NCBI GenBank assembly: GCA_009699875.1
Contig: WLNI01000001.1
Location: forward strand, 1,403,521 to 1,467,520
Direction: 5' to 3'
DNA length: 64,000 bases
Origin: Actinomycetota bacterium
GTDB taxonomy: Bacteria; Actinomycetota; Acidimicrobiia; Acidimicrobiales; RAAP-2
Shown piece by piece: positions 49,405 to 57,975 of this stretch. The position numbers and the translations under genes were made by a program. How positions within the stretch are numbered: the first letter of the stretch is position 1; each line of letters opens with the position of its first letter. Under the pieces are notes generated by a model. That model ran no database searches and had not been told where the DNA came from. It saw only the letters and a list, made by a program, of their open reading frames with translations.

Positions 49405-51069
49405 ATGGCACAGGAATTTGATCGTCGTTCATTTCTCGCACGCTCTGCGCTGACCGCTTCGGGCATCGCTGTCGCCGGTGGTGCAACAGGATTGCTCGGT
49501 GAAGGAATTGCTGGAGCGGTCCAGACAAATGGTCCAGGGCGAAACGGTGTTTCGACCAAGAAGCCAAAGCGCGGTGGGTCACTGACAATTGGTCTCAATG
49601 CCGAAGAGCAAGGCTTCAATCCCACCACCGGTCGTTTCGATACTGCCGGCTTTGTGATTGCTCGTACTGTCTTCGATCCACTGATGATTATCAATGGAAG
49701 CGGAAAAGCTGTCCCCTACTTGGCCGAGTCCATCACCTCAAACACCGACTTCACGAAGTGGACAGTGACACTCCGACCCAATCTTTTATTCCAAGACGGA
49801 ACACCCTGTGATGGAGCAGCGCTCCTCCAAAACTTTGAAGCACAGTACAACAGTGCATTAGTGGGCCTTGCCATCAAGCCACTGATCGACAGCTTTGATC
49901 AGACCGGACCACTCTCCGTTGTCATCAATACGAAGAACCCATGGTCGACGCTGCCAGTATCACTCGCCGAGCAGCAAATCTGTTTTGTCGCTGCTCCCTC
50001 GATGTTGAATGCGCCAAATGGTGGGACAGACCACCCAATTGGAACGGGACCGTTCACGTTTAAAGAGTGGGTGCCAAACTCCCACTACACCGGTGTGGCG
50101 AATGAGAAGTATTGGCGAGCTGGGTTGCCCTATTTAAGCCAAATCACGTTTAAGCCAATTCCAGATGACCAGGCTCGCGCCCAAGCACTTCAGGCTGGAA
50201 CAATCGACATGATGCACACCACTGACCCAACGAGCATCAAGAGCTTTAAGGGCAATCGCCAGTGGGGCTACACCAACAACGTTGGCAAGATGGTGGGGTC
50301 TCCGAACTTAAACCTCATCATGTTGAACACGGCAGAAGCCCCCTTTGATGATCTCCTCGCTCGCCAAGTCGTCGCGACGGGTACAAATGCTCAGCAGTAC
50401 AGCACCGTGATTGACCAAGGAGTCTGTGCGCCAGTCAATGGGATCTATCAGCCTGGCTCTCCCTACTACTCAAGCGTTCCGTATCCAAAGTACAACCAGT
50501 CCAAAGCCAAGAGCTTGGCCCAGCAGTATGCCAAGAAGCACGGTTCAGCGCTGTCATTCACGTCAAACATTGTTGCGGCCCCTCAGTCAGTACGACAAGG
50601 TGAGTGGTTCCAGCAAGTCATGAAAAATATTGGCGTCAAGGTTTCCCTGAAGCAGGTTCAACAGAACACGCTCATCAATGACGCGCTCTTTGGAACCTTC
50701 CAAGCCACGGCCTGGAGCCAGTTTGGTGGCATGGTCCCGGATCTGAACTATCCATGGATGTCAGCAGCCACTGTCGGTAAGTCTGGCATTTCGATCAACA
50801 TGGCCCGAAACGACGACCCACAGATTCAAGATGACTTCTTGAAGGGAATGGCAAATCCAATTGGATCATCAGCTTCAGTCGCCGCATTTAAGAACATCAA
50901 CCAACGCCTTGCCGTTGACTTGCCCTACATCTGGCTTGATCGCACGACGTGGGCGTTGGTGGCGAACAGTAAAGTCCAGAACTGGGCAAACCCAAAGACG
51001 CCTTCTGGGACACACGCACTCGGCCAAGACCAAGGAACGTGGTGGATCACTCAAGCCTGGATTAGTTAG
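49405..51069 (+). CDS. Tat-exported family 5 (peptide/nickel-type) solute-binding protein
   Basis: About 554 residues. The N-terminus FDRRSFLARSALTAS has a twin-arginine motif (Arg7-Arg8) and hydrophobic core AGGATGLLGEGIAGA. The mature protein has the family 5 pattern: SLTIGLNAEEQGFNPTTGRF, ARTVFDPLM, YLAESITSN, NPWSTLPVSLAEQQICFVAA and GTGPFTFKEWVPN. Family members bind oligopeptides, nickel chelates, glycosides or other bulky ligands for ABC import. No permease or ATPase genes are adjacent, so it is an orphan that may serve a transporter elsewhere. GAGGGGG lies 7 nt upstream of ATG 49405. Confidence 0.9.
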   Translation: MAQEFDRRSFLARSALTASGIAVAGGATGLLGEGIAGAVQTNGPGRNGVSTKKPKRGGSLTIGLNAEEQGFNPTTGRFDTAGFVIARTVFDPLMIINGSGKAVPYLAESITSNTDFTKWTVTLRPNLLFQDGTPCDGAALLQNFEAQYNSALVGLAIKPLIDSFDQTGPLSVVINTKNPWSTLPVSLAEQQICFVAAPSMLNAPNGGTDHPIGTGPFTFKEWVPNSHYTGVANEKYWRAGLPYLSQITFKPIPDDQARAQALQAGTIDMMHTTDPTSIKSFKGNRQWGYTNNVGKMVGSPNLNLIMLNTAEAPFDDLLARQVVATGTNAQQYSTVIDQGVCAPVNGIYQPGSPYYSSVPYPKYNQSKAKSLAQQYAKKHGSALSFTSNIVAAPQSVRQGEWFQQVMKNIGVKVSLKQVQQNTLINDALFGTFQATAWSQFGGMVPDLNYPWMSAATVGKSGISINMARNDDPQIQDDFLKGMANPIGSSASVAAFKNINQRLAVDLPYIWLDRTTWALVANSKVQNWANPKTPSGTHALGQDQGTWWITQAWIS

Positions 51070-51122
51070 GTCTCTTCCGCTGAGCGGACGTAGGTAACTC
51101 ACTTCTCTAACCTGTTGACATC

Positions 51123-51860
51123 ATGGTTCATGAGGCGGCATTCACTGAGATCGATCATTACTTTCACCAGGGCTATCTCACTGCCCAACAAGCAGAGAAC
51201 GACGCCGCAGAAGCACTTGCCATCCTCGGGATCTCTCCTGGGGCTCGCATCCTTGACGCAGGATGTGGAGATGGCCGGCTCGCAGTTCGATTGGCTGCCT
51301 TGGGCTTTCGGGTCACCGGTGTTGACAGAGACGCCGCTCAGTTAGAGCGCGCGCGAGCGGCAGCAGACCAAAGCGGGATCTCCCTTGCGTTTGTGAATGC
51401 CCCGCTCGAAGAGATGGGCGATATTGGAATCTTTGATGCCGCTCTCTTGTGGTTCACGACCTGGGGATTCAGTGACGACAGCAGGAACGCACGGGTGCTT
51501 CGATCCATTGCCACGCGTCTGGTGCCTGGCGGATCTCTCGCTCTTGACACGCTGAATCCAATTGGAGTTCAGAGCTATCTCTCAAAGCACCCAGCGCCGG
51601 TTGTCACTCGACAAGGTGAGGATGAACAGATTGATGCGTACTCATTTGATCTCGTCTCTTCTCGGCTCTGGACGAATCGAACCGTGAGGAAAGACGGAGT
51701 GGAGTCTTCTCGGCTCCTGAAGCTTTCGCTCCCCACGATCCCGCAATGGGAACAGGTATTGAAAGAAGCAGGACTCATTCTTGACTCGGTCCATGGAAAA
51801 GAGGGGAGCGAGTTCACGCCAGACTCGTGGGGGATGGTTCTTGTCGCACGGGCTCTCTGA
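51123..51860 (+). CDS. SAM-dependent class I methyltransferase
   Basis: A 245-residue Rossmann methyltransferase. Motif I LDAGCGDGRLA (44-54) binds SAM, with acidic VTGVDRDAAQLERAR after strand 2 and LLWFTTWGF at motif IV. The region after LVPGGSLALDTLNP resembles small-molecule methyltransferases with an aromatic lid. Substrate unknown. No ribosome-binding site is visible before ATG 51123. It sits 53 bp after the binding protein gene and before a short coupled ORF. Confidence 0.88.
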   Translation: MVHEAAFTEIDHYFHQGYLTAQQAENDAAEALAILGISPGARILDAGCGDGRLAVRLAALGFRVTGVDRDAAQLERARAAADQSGISLAFVNAPLEEMGDIGIFDAALLWFTTWGFSDDSRNARVLRSIATRLVPGGSLALDTLNPIGVQSYLSKHPAPVVTRQGEDEQIDAYSFDLVSSRLWTNRTVRKDGVESSRLLKLSLPTIPQWEQVLKEAGLILDSVHGKEGSEFTPDSWGMVLVARAL

Positions 51861-51876
51861 ATAAGCGGGCTCGCAC

Positions 51877-52146
51877 GTGACAGAAGAGTCATCAGGTGCG
51901 AAGATGAGTTGTATGGCAAGAACTGACTACGGATTCCCTGATGTTCGATGGGGGAAGAGTGATACTGGCATCGCTCGGGCCGGTCAGTATTTCGTCAGCA
52001 CAAAACCTGGTTCGTGGGTCGTGCGCCAGATGGTCCCAGTGGACCGATGGGTACTAAAGAAATCAAAATCTATGGAACTCGCACCGATCACACAATGTGA
52101 GTCTTCTCTCCTCGTCATGCGACGGCGTAATCTTTTCTACTCGTGA
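51877..52146 (+). CDS. Short ORF, possible N-terminal fragment of a deazaflavin-dependent nitroreductase-like protein
   Basis: An 89-residue frame. The segment ARAGQYFVSTKPGSWVVRQM and PVDRWVLKKSK are reminiscent of the start of DUF385/F420-dependent nitroreductase-family proteins, which normally continue for about 60-100 more residues with a GxPxxLLTTTGRKSG motif. Here the sequence departs after KKSK and ends with MRRRNLFYS. I cannot see a clean frame that restores the family motif, so it may be a decayed gene, a frameshift, or an unrelated small protein. Its TGA overlaps the dehydratase start (GTGA), which argues that it is translated. Starts at 51877, 51904 or 51913 are all possible. Confidence 0.35.
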   Translation: MTEESSGAKMSCMARTDYGFPDVRWGKSDTGIARAGQYFVSTKPGSWVVRQMVPVDRWVLKKSKSMELAPITQCESSLLVMRRRNLFYS

Positions 52147-53117
52147 GCACGCAAGAATTTCGTTCCCTTGAGGTTCCCTCGAAAGAGATTATTGATGAAG
52201 CGAGGGCGTTTGTCGCTTCGATTCTGCCCCCCACGCCGTTAGTCGAGTGTGAGATTCATGGCCTGCGACTCTGGCTGAAACTTGAATCGCTTCAACCCAC
52301 GGGAGCGTTCAAAGTTCGTGGCGCACTGGCCGCAATCCATCATGTCGCCGAAAACGAACCGGGGCGGCGGGTCGTGACGTGTTCTGCGGGAAATCACGGT
52401 CTCGGCATCGCGTGGGCGGCATCGCGCCTCGGTGTCGCGGCGACCGTTGTCGTGCCTCGAACGGCCTCACCGGCAAAGATCTCAAAACTGAAGGACTTCT
52501 CGATCGATCTACGCCTCCTTGGCGAGAGTTATGACGAAGCCGAAGAAGCGGCACTGGAGTTCGCCCAAGAACAAGGTGCTCGTTTTATCTCGCCGTATAA
52601 CGACACCTACGTCATTGCCGGGCAAGCAACGCTGGCCCACGAGGTCACCGAGCAACTCCCACATGCTGCGCACCTTGTAGTGGCGGTTGGTGGCGGTGGC
52701 TTGGCCTCTGGTGCTGCACTGGCCTTAGAGGGACACGCCTGTCAGCTGCATGGGGCCCAGATAGAGCAGAATGCGGCATTCTCCGAAATCTTCGAGGGTC
52801 GAGACGTGGACTTTGGACGACTCGAGCCAACAATTGCAGACGGGATTGCCGGAGGCTTTGAAATCGATGCAGTGACCCTTTCGATTCTTCATGCACACCC
52901 TTTTGATCTCACCTTGGTGAGCGAGGCTGCCACGAAGGAAGCCATGGCGAGAGCATCTGCTGATGCTGGAATTGTGATGGAAGGATCAGCGGGCGTCGCT
53001 CTAGCGGCAGCCTTCCAACGAGCAGATGCGTGGGATGGCGAAATCGTTGTGGCGGTGACGGGGCAAAATATTTCTCAGTCTGAGTTTCGAGAGGTCCTCA
53101 ACGCTTACGCGCTGTAG
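52143..53117 (+). CDS. Threonine/serine dehydratase (PLP fold type II)
   Basis: A 324-residue PLP enzyme. PLP Lys57 is in TGAFKVRGA, the substrate loop is SAGNHG (81-86), and the phosphate-binding Gly loop is VGGGGLASG (about 180). It matches catabolic threonine dehydratases, short form without an ACT regulatory domain, giving 2-oxobutyrate and ammonia; serine racemase/dehydratase activity is also possible. It starts with GTG overlapping the short ORF by 4 bp. Its 3' end overlaps the convergent SDR gene by 13 bp. Confidence 0.9.
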   Translation: MSTQEFRSLEVPSKEIIDEARAFVASILPPTPLVECEIHGLRLWLKLESLQPTGAFKVRGALAAIHHVAENEPGRRVVTCSAGNHGLGIAWAASRLGVAATVVVPRTASPAKISKLKDFSIDLRLLGESYDEAEEAALEFAQEQGARFISPYNDTYVIAGQATLAHEVTEQLPHAAHLVVAVGGGGLASGAALALEGHACQLHGAQIEQNAAFSEIFEGRDVDFGRLEPTIADGIAGGFEIDAVTLSILHAHPFDLTLVSEAATKEAMARASADAGIVMEGSAGVALAAAFQRADAWDGEIVVAVTGQNISQSEFREVLNAYAL

Positions 53118-53875
53118 CCCCCGTCAACGCTGATGTGCTGACCGCTAATGAATGCAGCGCGATTGCTCGCCAAGAAACAGACGAGTTCGGCGATATCTCC
53201 CGCAGTCCCAAAGCGATTGAGGGGGATATTCGCTCGAGCCGCATCAAGTGCTTGATCATCTAATTCCCCTGAGGCGATAAGTCTCGCCGCCATACCATCG
53301 CTCAACATGCCTGGTCCCACACAGTTCGCACGCACGCCGTAGCGGCCTTCCTCAACGGCGAGTGCCGCGATGACTTGTTCGATCGCTCCCTTGGCACCAG
53401 AACTGAGACCATCTCGTACTGGGAATCGTTTCGTGGCAGCCGTCGTGACGGCCACGATTGAACCATTCGATGCTCGAAGGTGTGTGAGTGCTGGTTGCAC
53501 GATATTAAAAAATGCTGCCGCTTCTCCGAGGAGTGCGTCTCGGTACTGTTCGGGTGTCACCGTTGAGAGATACTGCTGAGCAACGAGAGGCCCCGCAGCA
53601 TGGACCAGTGTGTGGATCCCGCCAAACTCTTGGACGGCATCGCTAAGCGCACGACTTGCTTGCGCCACGTCGTTTAAATCTGCGTGAAGAGCGAGAGAGC
53701 GTTGGCCCATGCTCGAGATCTCTTCAACGAGAGCCTGGGCGTCGTCAGCATTGGAGCGATAGGTAAAGGCCACGTTGCTTCCTCGCTCAGCGAAGAGTCG
53801 AGCAATAGAACTCCCAAGTCCGCCTGTTCCTCCAGTGATCAACGCACAGCCCGTGCGAGCCCCGAAGTCGCTCAC
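53105..53875 (-). CDS. SDR-family protein lacking the catalytic Tyr
   Basis: A 256-residue Rossmann SDR. The cofactor loop is TGGTGGLG (14-21), and the adenine-binding segment AFTYRSN plus HADLND and HAAG are normal. At the catalytic YxxxK position the sequence is LSSGAK: Lys162 is kept but Ser158 replaces Tyr; the catalytic Ser position reads VAVTTAATK with Thr. The C-terminal CVGPGML and SGQHISVDGGYSA are typical of FabG-like reductases. The protein may be a non-classical reductase, isomerase or binding subunit. It overlaps the CaiB gene stop upstream by ATGA and so is translationally coupled to it. Confidence 0.85.
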   Translation of the reverse strand: MSDFGARTGCALITGGTGGLGSSIARLFAERGSNVAFTYRSNADDAQALVEEISSMGQRSLALHADLNDVAQASRALSDAVQEFGGIHTLVHAAGPLVAQQYLSTVTPEQYRDALLGEAAAFFNIVQPALTHLRASNGSIVAVTTAATKRFPVRDGLSSGAKGAIEQVIAALAVEEGRYGVRANCVGPGMLSDGMAARLIASGELDDQALDAARANIPLNRFGTAGDIAELVCFLASNRAAFISGQHISVDGGYSA

Positions 53876-55113
53876 GAGGTGTTCCCAAACGCTCCAGATT
53901 CTCGAGCAGCGTTGATTTTCTCAGGGCTCCAGCCCAAGAGATCTTTCAACACGTCGTCAGTATGTTGTCCGACGCTTGGAGCTTTCGAGGGGGTAGGGAG
54001 GGTTTCGCCTATGAACTTGAGTGGGGTGGGGAGTTGTTCAGCGCCAAGTTGTTCGACAGAGAAAAGTGGGAAGCGATCTTTGAACTGAGGATCATCGAGA
54101 AGTGTGCGTGGTGAATTGATCGGGGCGATAGGGGTGTTGACACGATTACCGAATTCGAGCCACTCGGTAGCGGTCTTCGTTAAAAAGATCGCCTGTAGTT
54201 CACGTTGCATTTCCCGGTTGCCTCGTGCGTGGTCGGCGTACTTGCTCCCAGGCCAGCGTTCAAAGAGATCAAGCCGCTCGACCCCTTCGCAGAAGTTTTT
54301 CCAGAACTCTTGTTCTGAAGCCATGAAGAGGACGAACAGACCGTCGTTGGCTTCGTAGACCTGGTACCGCACCCCTTCTTGCATGCCTGCTGTCCCAGGA
54401 GCTCGACGCTCAAAGTTATCGGACTTATTCCCGGTCACTTCTGAGTCAGGTCGTTCATAAGCACGCCACGTTTCTGATCGCAGCCAGTCCATCGACGCCG
54501 AGGCGTCAGACTGTGCGATCTCAAAAAATGAACCCTCGCCGGTGGTGCGGGCACGAATAATCGCAGCCAACAGCCCCAGTGCCCCAAAGAGGGGGCCTGC
54601 GTGAATTCCGGTGGAAGGATGCTCTGGCAAGTAGGCAAATCCCTCGTCGTCTCGAGCCACGTTGACGAGACCAGCCCACACGTCATAGGCCACGCCGTGA
54701 CTCGGCATGTCTTTATAAGGTCCCGTCATGCCGTAGCCAGAGATTGAACAGAAAACAATTTTAGGGTTGTCGACTTTGAGATCGTCATAGCCAACTCCTC
54801 GGCGAGCCAAACCACCTGGACGCATTGCTTCGACGACGGCATCGGCTCCATGGCAGAGTTCCTTCAAGATCCCAACTCCTTCTGGAGTTTTCAGATCCAA
54901 GGTGATTGAGCGTTTGCCTCGATTGACGTGAAGGTGCATCAGCGAGACTCCTTCGACGATCGGCCACGTCATCTCTCGGATGTAGTCACCTTGTGGCGGT
55001 TCAACCTTGATGACGTCGGCACCAAGATCAATTAACGGAGCGGTGATCTCGGCTGGTCCTAGAGCTGAGCATTCGATAATGCGCACTCCAGAAAGTGGGG
55101 CTGGTGTTGACAC
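53872..55113 (-). CDS. CaiB/BaiF family CoA-transferase
   Basis: A 413-residue class III CoA-transferase family protein: LSGVRIIECSALGPAEITAP (7-26), GADVIKVEPP (31-40), LHVNRGKRSITLDLK (61-75), VEAMRPGGLARRGVGYDDL (94-112) and FCSISGYGMTGPYKDMPSHG (121-140). The usual Asp position is occupied by Gly140 in PSHGVAYDVWAG; Asp144, four residues later, could substitute. This PSHGxxYDxWAG form seems to be a distinct subgroup in actinobacteria (from memory). It probably moves CoA between acids. It is the first gene of an operon with the SDR. Confidence 0.88.
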   Translation of the reverse strand: MSTPAPLSGVRIIECSALGPAEITAPLIDLGADVIKVEPPQGDYIREMTWPIVEGVSLMHLHVNRGKRSITLDLKTPEGVGILKELCHGADAVVEAMRPGGLARRGVGYDDLKVDNPKIVFCSISGYGMTGPYKDMPSHGVAYDVWAGLVNVARDDEGFAYLPEHPSTGIHAGPLFGALGLLAAIIRARTTGEGSFFEIAQSDASASMDWLRSETWRAYERPDSEVTGNKSDNFERRAPGTAGMQEGVRYQVYEANDGLFVLFMASEQEFWKNFCEGVERLDLFERWPGSKYADHARGNREMQRELQAIFLTKTATEWLEFGNRVNTPIAPINSPRTLLDDPQFKDRFPLFSVEQLGAEQLPTPLKFIGETLPTPSKAPSVGQHTDDVLKDLLGWSPEKINAARESGAFGNTS

Positions 55114-55160
55114 GGAGTCTCCTTTGGTGATCCTCTAAGGCTAGTTGAAGCGAATCTTTG

Positions 55161-55181
55161 ACTCTCTCTTCAAGAGAGAGT
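55161..55181. promoter_or_regulatory. Near-perfect palindrome ACTCTCTC-TTCAA-GAGAGAGT
   Basis: Ten-base arms (55161-55170 and 55172-55181) surround a single central C; as a hairpin it gives an 8-bp stem with a 5-nt loop. It lies between the divergent CaiB operon (start 55113) and the small-protein gene (start 55204). It could be an operator for either or a bidirectional hairpin. There is no T-run. Confidence 0.45.
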
Positions 55182-55203
55182 GCGTCCATGGAAGGATAGT
55201 GAG

Positions 55204-55383
55204 ATGGAACTCCCCGACAGCCTCGAACCCCAGCCCGTCGATGAGCGGCGCCGCACCTTGCTGGCGCTTGCAGCGCTGGCGGTCCTTCAGCGAGATGACG
55301 CCACGCCGCTCGAGCATCAGTGGGCCCGTGAGGTCTATGACTTGTGCATGGCTCTCGGCGAAGAGCGAGAGACGAATCACTAA
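55204..55383 (+). CDS. 59-residue hypothetical protein
   Basis: Encodes MELPDSLEPQPVDERRRTLL followed by an Ala/Leu helix ALAALAVLQRDDATPLEHQW and AREVYDLCMALGEERE. GGAAGGA lies 7 nt upstream of ATG 55204, which supports translation. The protein is predicted to be two amphipathic helices with no membrane segment. It is not one I recognise. The palindrome at 55161-55181 is immediately upstream. A further 111 bp separate it from the aquaporin gene. Confidence 0.55.
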   Translation: MELPDSLEPQPVDERRRTLLALAALAVLQRDDATPLEHQWAREVYDLCMALGEERETNH

Positions 55384-55494
55384 GACCCCCTTGATATAGG
55401 GCATTGTGCTCCTAATCCACCATTTCGGTGAATCAGTGGAGAAAAATGTCAGAGACCGAACACCCACGGCACAGTCAAAGGAGACGACGTCATT

Positions 55495-56244
55495 ATGTTC
55501 AATCCACGAAAGCTATTTGCTGAGTTTCTCGGAACCGCCATCTTGGTCTTCATTGCTGTAGGTGCAGCGACGTTGGCCTTCGGCTTCCATCTCACTGGTC
55601 TGAGTTTCGCCGCGGGGGTCACGATGACCGCACTGGCTTTCGGATTGGTGTTGATTGCGCTGGTCTATGCCATCGGTCCGATCTCGGGTTGTCACATTAA
55701 CCCTGCGGTGACTATTGGTTTTGTGGCCGCTGGTCGAATGAAGATTCAAGAAGCCATTGGCTACTGGATCGCACAGTTTCTTGGCGCAATTGCTGGGGCC
55801 TTTGCGCTCTGGGGCGTCTTTACGAGTTCGCCGGACTACTCCAAGTCACAAGTGGGCCTTGGAGCTGACGGCTACGGCGATGCGTCAAAGCTCCACGTCA
55901 GCCTTGGTGGCGCATTCGCCATCGAAGTTATCTTGACCTTCATCTTTGTCATGGTGGTGTTGTTCGCCACGTCAAAGATTGCTCGAGAAGCTATGGCTGG
56001 TCTCGCAATCGGCGTTGCACTGGTCTTTGTCCACATCGTTGGCATCGCATTGACCGGAACGTCAGTAAACCCTGCGAGAAGCCTTGGGCCAGCGTTGGTC
56101 CTCGGTGGAACCGCCTTGAGTCAGGTGTGGCTTTTTATCGTGGCGCCACTCGTGGGTGGCATCATCGCTGCGCTGGCCTACATGGTGCTCGTAAACAAAG
56201 CTGACGTTGACGCTCCAGGCGACGCAGTCGCAGCCGACCTCTAA
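55495..56244 (+). CDS. aqpZ: Aquaporin (AqpZ-like water channel)
   Basis: A 249-residue MIP channel with six helices and two half-helices. The two NPA motifs are at Asn69 (CHINPAVTIG) and Asn192 (SVNPARSLGP). Relative to E. coli AqpZ, the selectivity-filter residues His, Thr and Arg occur with the same spacing (His180, Thr189 region, Arg195), and a Phe is in ALAFGLVL, so a water-selective pore is expected. AAAGGAG precedes ATG 55495 by about 9 nt. It stands alone on its transcript, with the MFS gene 211 bp downstream. Confidence 0.9.
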   Translation: MFNPRKLFAEFLGTAILVFIAVGAATLAFGFHLTGLSFAAGVTMTALAFGLVLIALVYAIGPISGCHINPAVTIGFVAAGRMKIQEAIGYWIAQFLGAIAGAFALWGVFTSSPDYSKSQVGLGADGYGDASKLHVSLGGAFAIEVILTFIFVMVVLFATSKIAREAMAGLAIGVALVFVHIVGIALTGTSVNPARSLGPALVLGGTALSQVWLFIVAPLVGGIIAALAYMVLVNKADVDAPGDAVAADL

Positions 56245-56455
56245 CAGGGAAACACATCAGCGTCGATACAGGCGCTCGACAACTTAGTGATGATGTGCAC
56301 TGGCTTTGAAGCAAGCGAGCCCGTGCGTTGAACAGTGACTGCGAGATGCTGTCGTTCCTGCCAAAGCGAGAAGTACCGCCAAAATGGGTACGTCGCTAAC
56401 ATGGGTAGTATCAACTGTCGAAAAGTTTTCCCCTTGTACGACTGAGAAAGGTTCC

Positions 56456-57949
56456 ATGGCATCGTCAATTCGCGCAGTGCTGCACGGTCGGCGCCGCTGG
56501 GTTGCGCTCATCGTCGTCTGTTTTGCGATGCTGATGAATACCTTGGATCAAACCATCGTCAATGTGGCCTTGCCGACGATTCAGCATGATCTGCACTTCA
56601 CGCAGGCAGCGCTTGCGTGGGTGATCGACGCCTATCTCATTACCTTTGCTGGAGCGCTGCTCTTGGCGGGCCGACTCGGTGACCTGATCGGGCGAAAGAA
56701 AGTCTTTCTCTTTGGTGTCGGGCTGTTCACGGTGGCGTCGGCTGCGTGTGGTGCAGCAAATTCGCAAGGTCTTCTCGTGGGGGCCCGGTTCGCCCAGGGT
56801 CTCGGGGCGGCGTTGTCGTCGTCGGTGATCTTGGCCATCATCGTGGCCGACTTTCCCATCCCCGCCCAACGGGCCAAGGCCATGAGTTCGTACATCATTG
56901 TGGCCGTTGGCGGCGGTTCTCTCGGCCTCTTGGTTGGAGGCTATGTCACCCAAGCACTGAGCTGGCATTGGATCTTCTTCATCAATATCCCAATCGGAAT
57001 CGCCACCTTCGTGATTGGCACGGTGTTGATCGAAGAGAACACAGGAATTGGCATGCGAGAAGGACTTGACGTGGGTGGTGCCGTGCTGAGTACGGTGGGA
57101 CTGATGCTGACGGTCTACGTCATCGTGAGCTCGAATAAGTATGGATGGACCTCGCCGCACACCTTGGTGATCGGCGCAGTCGCCCTCGTCATCCTGACGG
57201 GGTTCGTCATTTTAGAGCGTCAACTCGCCCATCCCATGATGCCGATGAGCGTGTTGAAATCGCCCGGGTTATTGAGCTCGAGCGTGATTCGTGGACTCAT
57301 CGTCGTCGGGATGTACAGCACATTTTTTATTGGCGTGCTTTATTTTCAACACGTCTTGAACTTCAGTCCCACCCTCACCGGGATGGCGTTCCTACCTCAA
57401 ACATTGATGGTGGCGGTGATGTCGGTGGGGATCACTAACCGAATCATAAGGAGATTTGGCCCCAAACTCACGGCGATCTCGGGCATGACATTGATAGGGG
57501 TCGGGCTCTTGCTGTTTGTGCTCGGTGGCTATCACACGGCATATTTCCCCCAGATCTTTCTCGCCGTCTTGTTGATCGGCTTTGGTGCCGCCACCGCATT
57601 CACACCGTTATTGTCGATCGCGTTAGCCAGTGTCCCCTCGAAGGACGCGGGCATTGGTTCTGGAATCGTGAACGTCTCTCAGCAAGTTGCGGGAGTCCTC
57701 TCAGTGGCGGTTCTTGGCGCAGTTTCCTCGAATCGCACTGCGTCGCTGTTGGCGTCGGGCGACTCATCAGTTTCTGCCCTCTACGGTGGCTACCACGTGT
57801 CCTTTCTCGTTGCACTCGCCAGTGTGGTGGTGGCAATCATTGTTGCGTTCCTTCTCCTGAAGCGGGGGCGTGAAATGCCAGAGGCGTCTGCTGCTCGAGG
57901 AGACACCTTCGACGCCGAAGCCGAGACGCTCATTGTTGAGATTATGTAA
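56456..57949 (+). CDS. MFS exporter, DHA2 (14-helix) family
   Basis: About 497 residues with 14 predicted helices. The first helix region FAMLMNTLDQTIVNVALPTI and the motif A loop GRLGDLIGRKKVF (about 75) are standard for the EmrB/QacA group of drug:H+ antiporters. C-terminal helices end near VVAIIVAFLLLKRGR followed by an acidic tail. ATG 56456 has GAGAAAGG upstream; the frame is open to 56384. It may export toxic compounds. No regulator is adjacent. Confidence 0.9.
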   Translation: MASSIRAVLHGRRRWVALIVVCFAMLMNTLDQTIVNVALPTIQHDLHFTQAALAWVIDAYLITFAGALLLAGRLGDLIGRKKVFLFGVGLFTVASAACGAANSQGLLVGARFAQGLGAALSSSVILAIIVADFPIPAQRAKAMSSYIIVAVGGGSLGLLVGGYVTQALSWHWIFFINIPIGIATFVIGTVLIEENTGIGMREGLDVGGAVLSTVGLMLTVYVIVSSNKYGWTSPHTLVIGAVALVILTGFVILERQLAHPMMPMSVLKSPGLLSSSVIRGLIVVGMYSTFFIGVLYFQHVLNFSPTLTGMAFLPQTLMVAVMSVGITNRIIRRFGPKLTAISGMTLIGVGLLLFVLGGYHTAYFPQIFLAVLLIGFGAATAFTPLLSIALASVPSKDAGIGSGIVNVSQQVAGVLSVAVLGAVSSNRTASLLASGDSSVSALYGGYHVSFLVALASVVVAIIVAFLLLKRGREMPEASAARGDTFDAEAETLIVEIM

Positions 57950-57975
57950 TTGTTGGCTGTGGTCCCTGAGACGCC

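Noticed and set aside
56465..57160. 231-codon open frame on the minus strand
   Set aside because: Shadow of the MFS exporter; His/Arg/Asn-rich translation without protein-like features.
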